From the IMG/VR virus record IMGVR_UViG_3300030098_004287, positions 1-49,163 of that record: 49,163 nt of DNA; one strand, written 5' to 3'. The notes below the pieces were generated by a model. That model made no database searches. It was not told where the DNA came from and saw nothing but the letters and a program-made list of their open reading frames with translations. Positions within the stretch are counted from its first letter, which is position 1, and each line of letters starts with the position of its first letter. A program made the position numbers and the translations under genes. This document shows, piece by piece, positions 15,082 to 22,191 of the stretch. This DNA comes from a virus.

Positions 15082-18000
15082 TGCCAGCTACTATACAAAA
15101 AATATTAAAACCAACTAAATACAGAGCAGTAGATACTTCTATGTCAGAACAATTAGGTCCTGAATATTATGATGATGTAAGTTTATCTTTGTCGGGAGAC
15201 CAAGCAGAAAGCTTAAGTGGCACTTATTGGCATACAGGTGCAAATGTAACAATAGATGCCGATGGAAGTAGTAGTAAACCATGTGTAATATTTGGTCCAG
15301 ATGCCCCCAGTTCAGGTGATAACATAGGTGCATTCTTAACAGGATACAATGAAGGCACTATCAGAGGCCAGGGAGTTTCTCCGTTTGGAGATATACAACA
15401 GGGAGATAAGTTTCAAGTTACTTATACTTTTGATGGTGATATACCATCTGGTGGTACTATAAGAACACAAATTTTTAGTGTTTCTTCTGCGGGTAATGGA
15501 AATCATGATAAAGATTTACATGTTAACTATGTGGGTAATGGTACTGCAAGGTCAGGAAGTACTGATGGAATAACATATACAGAGGACATAACTGTAAGCA
15601 CTATCAAGGATGGTCCAGCAGGAGCTGGGGCTAGTTACAATAATGCTTTCGTAATTACAGGGGGAGGTGATGATGCAGCAGGATGGGATTCGGGAAGTGT
15701 AAAAATTAAAAATATTTCTATTAGAAAGTATTATAACCAGCTAAATAGTAATCATGGACAGATATATTCAGGTAGAGCATTAGAGTTTGATGGTGTTAGT
15801 GATAATTTAGTATTAACAGGAGATGATACTGAAGTTGCAGGAATTACTTCGTTTCAAAATGGGCAAGCATTTACTACTAGTCTTTGGATGAACATGGATA
15901 CCCCAAAAGATTCAGCTAATATGATACTTGGAACTAGCAATGGTGCAAACCCTCATACGCTTGGGATTTATCAAAAAGAAGATAGTGGTAGAGACCATTA
16001 TACATTTTTTAGTAGATTTCAAACACCTAAGCATTATATAGGATATACTGAAGATGGAAATGGATACTTGCCTGGAGGTTCTGCTGAAGATGGTATGGGT
16101 AGAGATTGTACGCCTTTAATAGGAGCTTGGGTTAGGTTAGTATTAGTTAATTTAGGAGATTCTGATAGAAGAACTAATTTATATATAAATGGAGAATTAT
16201 GGGGATATATACATAATGGTACAAATTCTTTATTTAATCAATCAGGGGTCGGTACTACAGATTTACTTAGTGAGACTAATGATAAGTGGCATTTATCATA
16301 TTTAGGAGCCCCATATACAAATAGGGGGTTGGCATTTCAAGGAAAAATGTCTGATTTTCAAATATGGGATGCAGCATGGAGTGCATCTGACGTAATGTAT
16401 GACTATCTTAATCCTGAATCTTTAGCATTAAATAATGATGGCACTTCACTTACAGAGTCTAATTTAAAGATATGGTATCCTATGCAAGATGGACATAGAG
16501 GACAACAATCTTATATACTTGATGGAGCTAATACAGGATTAGGTGATGAACTTGTTTCTAATGGCGGATTTGAAACTGGCGATACTACTGGATTTGTTGA
16601 TTCAGGGACTCCTATAACTCGAGAAGTAACTTCAGATAAAGCTTATTCTGGAAATTATTCATTGCATGTAAAAGCAGCTGATACATTAGTTGGACTTTAT
16701 TATCCTATTCCTGGTGCAGATATGGTTGATGGAGCTACATATAAAATGTCATGTAGAGTTTGGGTTGTAGCTGGTAAAGCTAGGCTAGAGCCTGGGAATG
16801 TTGTTTCACAAGATTCTACAGCTTACCAATCAACTACTACAGGTGACTGGGAATTATTAGAGGGATATTTTACTTGTGATAATGGAGGTGTGACTGGAAA
16901 TGTTTATATTAGAACTGGAACCAGCAATGATGAAATGTATGTAGATTCTATATCAGTCAAAAAAGTAAACGACAAACATCATGCAACTACTGTGTTTTAT
17001 GGTGATGATTTAGTTAATTTAGCAGATAATAATGCAGCAGCATGGACAGCAGATGCAAATAGTACTGAAGAAGCGGCAGCAGATTGTGTTAGATTAAAAC
17101 CTAGTGCTGGAAGTGGAGGCTCTAGACTTTATTTAAGAAGTGAAACAAATAGTCAAGATATGTTAGATTCGGATTTAACAGTAGGTCGTACATATAGATT
17201 AACTTGTCAAACAGCTACAGATGTAGTAGGCAATGTTATGACAGCTTCTGTTTACAATGATGGAAATACCGATTCTAGTACAAGTGTAGATGCTACTAAT
17301 TTAGTTAGCAATGGTACTTTTAATTCTAATCTTACTGGTTGGACTCAAAATGAAGGCAGTGGAAATATCAATAGAAGTTCTACTGCAACATATGTTCATA
17401 ATGGTTCACATGGAGTTTATTTGCAAACTATAAGTGGAAATAGATGTGATATATACACTTCTTTAGGAAGCTTAACTTCAGGTGATAAATATTTAGTAAC
17501 ATATTGGACTAAAGGAGATGGTTCTTCTGGACAAGTAAGACATAAAGTTTATAATGCAGCTGGGGAAGCCCCTATAGCTGAAGCTAATTCTGGACAAACA
17601 GCAGGAACTTGGACTCAAATTACATTGCAATTTACGGCAGGAACAACTGGTAGTCATACATTGCAATTGTTATCAGGCACATCTGATGGGTGGGGTGCTA
17701 TTGATGATGTAGTAGTAACTAAGTTTAAAGACCATACAATAGATTTCGTTGCTACTCATGCAACAGATAATTATTTTAGAGTTAGAAATTCTACAAGTAG
17801 CAATCTAATTACAGGTACTGATAATCATAGCTTTACTACAAGTAATGGAAATTGGGGGCCTTATGGTTCTGATGTTAGTATTGCTACATGGAGTAGCACA
17901 GCTGGAGATGGTGGAGATAATGGTGGATTGACAATAAGTCCTGATAATAGTTCTACAGGTGCTCAAGGTGCTACATTAGCTGGTAGTTATATTTCTGATG

Positions 18001-19850
18001 GAGCAGTAGGTCAAAGATATTTATTATCATGTAGAATAAAGGGACATACTGGAGAATTAGATAATTTTAGATTAAATGCAAGTGGCACAACAAGTAGTGC
18101 ATTTTCAGTTACAACTTCATTTGCTACTTATAGTTTAGAATTTACTGCAACTGCAGCTGATATTATTCCTAATATTTGGAATACAAATAATGGCACTAAT
18201 GATTGGTTTATAGATAGTGTTAATATATATCCATTAGAAGATACATTTGTAGATGAAATAACTTTAAAAGAAGTAGGCACAGCTTCAGGTTGGACAGATG
18301 CAGACCAACAACTAGATATACCTCAAACAGCATTGCAATCTTATAATCAGTTAGCTTGGTGGAAAGGTTACCAAGAAACAGCTGATGAATATGTGACAAT
18401 TAAAGATGATATAACTACCTATAGAGGCGAGACGGTGTCTTTTTGGTTCATAACTAGTAATAATACTGATGAGCAAGTTTTCCTTTCTGGACTTTTAGAT
18501 TGTGGTTCTTATGGAAGCGTGACAATAAATGACTCTGGAGACGCTGGTAAAATTACTGTGGCAAATGCTGCAGGGGCAAGTGGAAAAGTATTAACTGATA
18601 CAGCCACATGGGCTGACGGACAATGGCATCATTGTGTGATAGTAGTTGTAGGAGATGGTTCTAGTACTAGTGCTATTGCTTCTGCAGATGATGGGTTTGC
18701 AATATATATTGATGGAGAAAAGCAAGCGATATCTGAAGGTGGCGGCCACAGGTCTACAGACAAAGCATTGATAGGGAGTAGACATAGAAATAGTACTTAT
18801 GAATATCAATTAGATGGCTGTATTACAGAAATCTCTGTATGGGACAATAAGTTTACTCAATCAGAGGTAAATGAATTATATAATAACGGTAAAGCATTAA
18901 ATGCTGAAGACCATTCGCAATATACTAATTGCATAGGTTACTGGAGAAATAATGGATTAGCTACATGGACTAATATAAAGAATCCTGGAACTAATGATGG
19001 AGCATTGACAGGTTTAGATGAAACCCTATTACTCCCAGCAGGAGCAGATGCTTCTAGAGATACTCAAGGTTTCTTAATGAATAGGCAGAGGACTACTAAT
19101 AGTTTAAATTTGTATGATGATGATACTGCAAATGAGGATTTAGATTCACCATATGTAAAAAGAAGTGGAAATGCTATTGATGATTGGAGTGCATTTAGTA
19201 TAAGTGCATGGGTAAAAACAAGTAAATTTACTGAACATGGTACTATTGTTAATATATCAGATTCGTCTAATACTTTTGCAATGATGAGTGTATCAAGTGC
19301 TGGTGCATTAGGAGCATCATTCGAAAATGGAGCAGGAGTTACATTGCGTTCTGCATCTGCAGGTAGCCAAATACCATCTGATACTTGGACTCACATAACA
19401 TGTTGTTATAATTATGGAGTAGATAATGGTAGTGGCAATAATTCTAATTTAACTGATACTACAGCTAATTTTACTGTAGATGATTATCATGTTGGTGGTA
19501 CTTATGCTAGAATTAAAAATATAACTCAAGGAACTTATGGAAATATTCAAGGGAATACATCTACAGGCATGACTACTTCTATGGCTAGTGGTGATTGGGA
19601 TGCTAATGATAAATATATGATAGTCAAATATTATGTTAATGGGCAATTAATAACTACATCTACTGATAATTTTACAGGGTTTTTTGATGCAACTGTAGAT
19701 GAAGAAGCAATTAAAATAGGTAGGGGAGATAAGTCAAGTGTTTTTAGAACATTCGATGGAGAAGTTGACGATGTATTAATATACAGCAAAGTATTAACTC
19801 ATTCAGAAGTAGATAGAATTTATAAAGCAGGTAAAAGGAGTCACAAATAA
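15081..19850 (+). CDS. Giant multidomain LamG / carbohydrate-binding appendage (1589 aa)
   Basis: Three LamG-like domains can be seen: about 231-447 (ALEFDGVSDNLVLTG; WVRLVLVNLGDSDRRTNLYI), about 1100-1290 (VSFWFITSNNTDEQVFLSG; GQWHHCVIVVVGDG) and about 1365-1585 (FSISAWVKTSKFTEHGTIV). Between them are at least three beta-sandwich units like CBM4/9 or galactose-binding domains, starting about 490 (LVSNGGFETGDTTGF), 740 (NLVSNGTFNSNLTGW) and 910. The repeat structure suggests growth by internal duplication. The protein is probably a tail or capsid appendage that binds host surface glycans. No lyase or hydrolase signature was seen. Confidence 0.8.
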   Translation: MPATIQKILKPTKYRAVDTSMSEQLGPEYYDDVSLSLSGDQAESLSGTYWHTGANVTIDADGSSSKPCVIFGPDAPSSGDNIGAFLTGYNEGTIRGQGVSPFGDIQQGDKFQVTYTFDGDIPSGGTIRTQIFSVSSAGNGNHDKDLHVNYVGNGTARSGSTDGITYTEDITVSTIKDGPAGAGASYNNAFVITGGGDDAAGWDSGSVKIKNISIRKYYNQLNSNHGQIYSGRALEFDGVSDNLVLTGDDTEVAGITSFQNGQAFTTSLWMNMDTPKDSANMILGTSNGANPHTLGIYQKEDSGRDHYTFFSRFQTPKHYIGYTEDGNGYLPGGSAEDGMGRDCTPLIGAWVRLVLVNLGDSDRRTNLYINGELWGYIHNGTNSLFNQSGVGTTDLLSETNDKWHLSYLGAPYTNRGLAFQGKMSDFQIWDAAWSASDVMYDYLNPESLALNNDGTSLTESNLKIWYPMQDGHRGQQSYILDGANTGLGDELVSNGGFETGDTTGFVDSGTPITREVTSDKAYSGNYSLHVKAADTLVGLYYPIPGADMVDGATYKMSCRVWVVAGKARLEPGNVVSQDSTAYQSTTTGDWELLEGYFTCDNGGVTGNVYIRTGTSNDEMYVDSISVKKVNDKHHATTVFYGDDLVNLADNNAAAWTADANSTEEAAADCVRLKPSAGSGGSRLYLRSETNSQDMLDSDLTVGRTYRLTCQTATDVVGNVMTASVYNDGNTDSSTSVDATNLVSNGTFNSNLTGWTQNEGSGNINRSSTATYVHNGSHGVYLQTISGNRCDIYTSLGSLTSGDKYLVTYWTKGDGSSGQVRHKVYNAAGEAPIAEANSGQTAGTWTQITLQFTAGTTGSHTLQLLSGTSDGWGAIDDVVVTKFKDHTIDFVATHATDNYFRVRNSTSSNLITGTDNHSFTTSNGNWGPYGSDVSIATWSSTAGDGGDNGGLTISPDNSSTGAQGATLAGSYISDGAVGQRYLLSCRIKGHTGELDNFRLNASGTTSSAFSVTTSFATYSLEFTATAADIIPNIWNTNNGTNDWFIDSVNIYPLEDTFVDEITLKEVGTASGWTDADQQLDIPQTALQSYNQLAWWKGYQETADEYVTIKDDITTYRGETVSFWFITSNNTDEQVFLSGLLDCGSYGSVTINDSGDAGKITVANAAGASGKVLTDTATWADGQWHHCVIVVVGDGSSTSAIASADDGFAIYIDGEKQAISEGGGHRSTDKALIGSRHRNSTYEYQLDGCITEISVWDNKFTQSEVNELYNNGKALNAEDHSQYTNCIGYWRNNGLATWTNIKNPGTNDGALTGLDETLLLPAGADASRDTQGFLMNRQRTTNSLNLYDDDTANEDLDSPYVKRSGNAIDDWSAFSISAWVKTSKFTEHGTIVNISDSSNTFAMMSVSSAGALGASFENGAGVTLRSASAGSQIPSDTWTHITCCYNYGVDNGSGNNSNLTDTTANFTVDDYHVGGTYARIKNITQGTYGNIQGNTSTGMTTSMASGDWDANDKYMIVKYYVNGQLITTSTDNFTGFFDATVDEEAIKIGRGDKSSVFRTFDGEVDDVLIYSKVLTHSEVDRIYKAGKRSHK

Positions 19851-20203
19851 TGGCACATTATGAAATGTATTTTTGTTTACCTAGCAGTGCATACGATAGT
19901 GCTGTTGGGACTAAAATTAAAGAACTATATCCAATAGTAGAATCAGTAGATGAAGATACTGGAGAAGTAACATATAAATCAGCTCCTACATGGCATGAGA
20001 TAATCTTTGCAGGTAAAGTAGGTGCTCCACGATATTCACATGATAGAGCATATTGCATTATTAAAGGTGAGTGGTCTATGAAAGATGGTGTATTATCAGA
20101 ATTAGTAGCACTAGGTTCAGGCGTTGCATATCCAAACTTTAGTGTGTTAACCAAGTCTGAAGCTCAGACATTAGCAAGTAGTTCAACCTTTACAGGAGAA
20201 TAA
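19850..20203 (+). CDS. Hypothetical protein after the LamG adhesin (117 aa)
   Basis: A compact alpha/beta protein with a DEDTGEVTYKSAPTWHEIIFAGKV-type hairpin and a C-terminal segment of beta and polar residues. No motif is recognised. It overlaps the LamG adhesin gene by TAATG and is followed one base later by the lysozyme gene. Genes directly behind large adhesins often encode chaperones or capping proteins for them, and this is a possible but unproven role. Confidence 0.6.
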   Translation: MAHYEMYFCLPSSAYDSAVGTKIKELYPIVESVDEDTGEVTYKSAPTWHEIIFAGKVGAPRYSHDRAYCIIKGEWSMKDGVLSELVALGSGVAYPNFSVLTKSEAQTLASSSTFTGE

Positions 20204-20204
20204 G

Positions 20205-20627
20205 ATGGTAGATAAGTTATCTGATGAATTAAGAGAAGCAGTAAAGTTATCTGAAGGATATAGAGCTAGAGTATATAAAGATACTTTAGGGATAGATACT
20301 ATTGGCTATGGCTTTGCAATTAAAGATTTAGAATTAGATGAAGATATATGCGATATGATACTAGATAAAAAATTAAACAAGTTAATTAAAGATGTAGATA
20401 ATAAATTTTCATTTATGGATGATATTGCTGTAGAAGCACAAGATGTAGTTTATGAAATGTGTTATCAGCTTGGCATAAATGGATTTTCAAAATTTAAAAA
20501 GACTATTGCTTATTTAAGAGATGAGAATTATAAAATGGCAGCAATAGAAATGCTTGATTCTAGGTGGGCAAAACAAACGCCTAATAGAGCAAAGCGTTTA
20601 AGTAATATTATTAAGGATTTAGCGTGA
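20205..20627 (+). CDS. T4-type lysozyme (endolysin, GH24)
   Basis: Peptidoglycan-cleaving muramidase. The catalytic triad of T4 lysozyme (Glu11, Asp20, Thr26) is present with identical spacing: Glu17 in LSEGYRARVYKD, Asp26, and Thr32 in the TIGYG loop. The C-terminal half has the helical pattern of the family, ending ...RWAKQTPNRAKRLSNII. The length of 140 is slightly short but within range. No signal peptide is visible, so release would need a holin; a 49-residue membrane protein begins in the overlapping GTGA at the stop. The enzyme indicates a bacterial host with peptidoglycan. Confidence 0.9.
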   Translation: MVDKLSDELREAVKLSEGYRARVYKDTLGIDTIGYGFAIKDLELDEDICDMILDKKLNKLIKDVDNKFSFMDDIAVEAQDVVYEMCYQLGINGFSKFKKTIAYLRDENYKMAAIEMLDSRWAKQTPNRAKRLSNIIKDLA

Positions 20628-20773
20628 TTGACAGCCTTAAAACACTATCTGTAAGCACAAGTGGCATGGTAATTACATGGATGGAATGGTTACCTGTGTT
20701 AGTTAGGGTGGGAGTCGGAATAGCAACTATAATATACATAGGAGTTAAAACCTATAAAGAATACAAAAAATAA
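20624..20773 (+). CDS. Holin-like single-helix membrane protein (49 aa)
   Basis: The frame begins with GTG at 20624, overlapping the lysozyme stop by four bases (GTGA), and ends at TAA 20771-20773. Residues 22-41 form a membrane helix (LPVLVRVGVGIATIIYIGV), preceded by a polar N-terminus and followed by a basic tail (KTYKEYKK). Direct coupling to lysozyme and the small size suggest a holin or holin regulator. It could instead be a spanin-like or accessory membrane peptide. No other use of this 155-base gap is apparent. Confidence 0.6.
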   Translation: MIDSLKTLSVSTSGMVITWMEWLPVLVRVGVGIATIIYIGVKTYKEYKK

Positions 20774-20783
20774 AAACGCAGAA

Positions 20784-21542
20784 GTGCTTAAACGGGCAAT
20801 AGTAACTCCCGATAAGCATTTTCCTTTACATGACCCTGAAGCAATAAGTTGTGTAAATCAAGCGATAGAAATAGTAAAACCTGATATTTATATAGATTTA
20901 GGTGATACAGGAGAATGGTCTTACTTTAGCACACATTACTGGAAAGGTAAGTTTGCTAAACCAATGGAAGATTTAATTCCACTTTTAGACCAAGATGTAG
21001 CTGAAGTTAATGCTGGTATGGATTGGATTGATGCTTCTTTGGACAAAATAGGCTGTAAAGAGCGACATTTTATTCAAGGTAACCATGAGGTATGGTTAGA
21101 CAAATTCGTTACTAGATACCCGTATTTAGGCCATTATGAGACATCTAAGGCATTAAAGCTAAAAGAAAGAGGATACAAATATCATCCTTACAATAAGAAA
21201 AAGAATTTAAAGATAGGTAAAATAAACTTTACACATGGAAAATATGTACCCAAATATCATGCTTATAAACATCTTGACCATTATGGTGAGAATATTATGT
21301 ATGGACACACGCATGACCTGCAAAGGTTTACAAAGACTTTTAATGGAGGTACTATAAGTTCATGGAGTTTAGGTTGCTTAAAAGATATAGAAGCTGATGA
21401 AGATTGGCTAGGTGGTAAATTGACTAATTGGAATCATGCATTTGCAATAATAGATTTTTTTAAAGGTGGTAATTTTAAAGTAGAAGTAGTAGAGATTATT
21501 AAAGGAGTTACTACAGTATGGGGGAATTTAATTAAAGGATGA
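20784..21542 (+). CDS. Calcineurin-like metallophosphoesterase
   Basis: The metal-binding signatures of the family are complete: D-x-H at Asp10/His12, GD at 40-41, GNHE at 99-102, a THGKY histidine near 151 and GHTH at 174-177. Such enzymes hydrolyse phosphodiesters or phosphomonoesters; in phages, members act on nucleic acid ends or nucleotides, but the substrate here is unknown. The start is GTG at 20784 without a good Shine-Dalgarno. The frame is open back to 20742, so an upstream non-ATG start behind the GGAG at 20741 is possible. It is placed within the lysis region. Confidence 0.85.
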   Translation: MLKRAIVTPDKHFPLHDPEAISCVNQAIEIVKPDIYIDLGDTGEWSYFSTHYWKGKFAKPMEDLIPLLDQDVAEVNAGMDWIDASLDKIGCKERHFIQGNHEVWLDKFVTRYPYLGHYETSKALKLKERGYKYHPYNKKKNLKIGKINFTHGKYVPKYHAYKHLDHYGENIMYGHTHDLQRFTKTFNGGTISSWSLGCLKDIEADEDWLGGKLTNWNHAFAIIDFFKGGNFKVEVVEIIKGVTTVWGNLIKG

Positions 21543-21703
21543 TACAAGTAGTATTAGGTAATTTATTAGGTAAATTTATTGCAAAGAAAGGTGGAATACA
21601 TGTTCTGCTTTTTGTAGGAGATTTAATAGTAAAAACAACAAAGTCTAAAAAAGATGATGAACTTTGGAATAAAATAAAACCTATTATTAAAAAATATAAA
21701 TAA
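21539..21703 (+). CDS. Small basic amphipathic protein (54 aa)
   Basis: ATG at 21539 overlaps the stop of the phosphoesterase (ATGA), with AAAGG just upstream, and the frame closes at TAA 21701-21703. The protein has a glycine-containing hydrophobic N-terminal half (IQVVLGNLLGKFIA; IHVLLFVGDLIV) and a basic, charged C-terminus (KSKKDDELWNKIKPIIKKYK). It might be membrane-associated. Function unknown. The overlap and codon pattern favour a real gene. Confidence 0.55.
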   Translation: MIQVVLGNLLGKFIAKKGGIHVLLFVGDLIVKTTKSKKDDELWNKIKPIIKKYK

Positions 21704-21714
21704 GGAGGTATGCT

Positions 21715-21849
21715 ATGCCATATGGTAAAGGAACATACGGAAGTAAAAAAGGTAGACCATCAAAAAAAGCTAAGGCAGCTGCAAGAAAAAAGATGTCTCC
21801 AGCTAAAAAAAGAATGATGAAGTCTAAAGTTAAAAGAAAAAAGAAATAA
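21715..21849 (+). CDS. Protamine-like, Lys/Arg-rich protein (44 aa)
   Basis: An extremely basic 44-residue protein: after MPYGKGTYGSKKGRPSKKA, nearly half of the residues are Lys or Arg and there are no acidic residues at all. The GRP within a basic patch resembles an AT-hook core. A strong AAGGAGGT (21702-21709) lies five bases before the ATG, so translation should be high. Position in the virion operon and composition suggest a packaged, DNA-condensing core peptide, comparable in idea to adenovirus Mu, or a small DNA-binding regulator. This is inference from composition. Confidence 0.65.
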   Translation: MPYGKGTYGSKKGRPSKKAKAAARKKMSPAKKRMMKSKVKRKKK

Positions 21850-21876
21850 TTAAACTAAATACTAGGAGGTATTTAT

Positions 21877-22155
21877 ATGTTAGATTTTTTAGTTAGTAAT
21901 TCAACTTTGATAGGTGGTGTTGGTGGAGGAGGTATAGTATTATACATCCTTAAAAAGATACCTAATGAAAGTATATGTAATGTAATAGAAACAACATTTC
22001 AAAGCTTAGGTAGATGCATGACACTAGGACTTGGTAAATGGAAATTTTCTAAAGGTGTTTGGAATAGTCAAATAGAACCATGGTTTATTGATTTAATAGA
22101 CAATATTTTTGGTAGTATTGTTAGAGGTTTTATTAAAGGATTACGAAGCGACTGA
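21877..22155 (+). CDS. Glycine-rich membrane protein (92 aa)
   Basis: Residues 11-28 form a glycine-rich membrane helix (LIGGVGGGGIVLYILKKI), followed by a soluble part with two cysteines, and a C-terminal amphipathic helix rich in Ile, Phe and Arg. A strong AGGAGG ribosome binding site is present. Close to lysozyme and the holin-like gene, it may be a second lysis protein (holin, antiholin or pore former). Alternatively it is an internal virion protein with a fusion-type helix. No family is recognised. Confidence 0.65.
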   Translation: MLDFLVSNSTLIGGVGGGGIVLYILKKIPNESICNVIETTFQSLGRCMTLGLGKWKFSKGVWNSQIEPWFIDLIDNIFGSIVRGFIKGLRSD

Positions 22156-22191
22156 GTTTAAACTAAGTTTACTTTTAGTTAAAGGTTAAAA

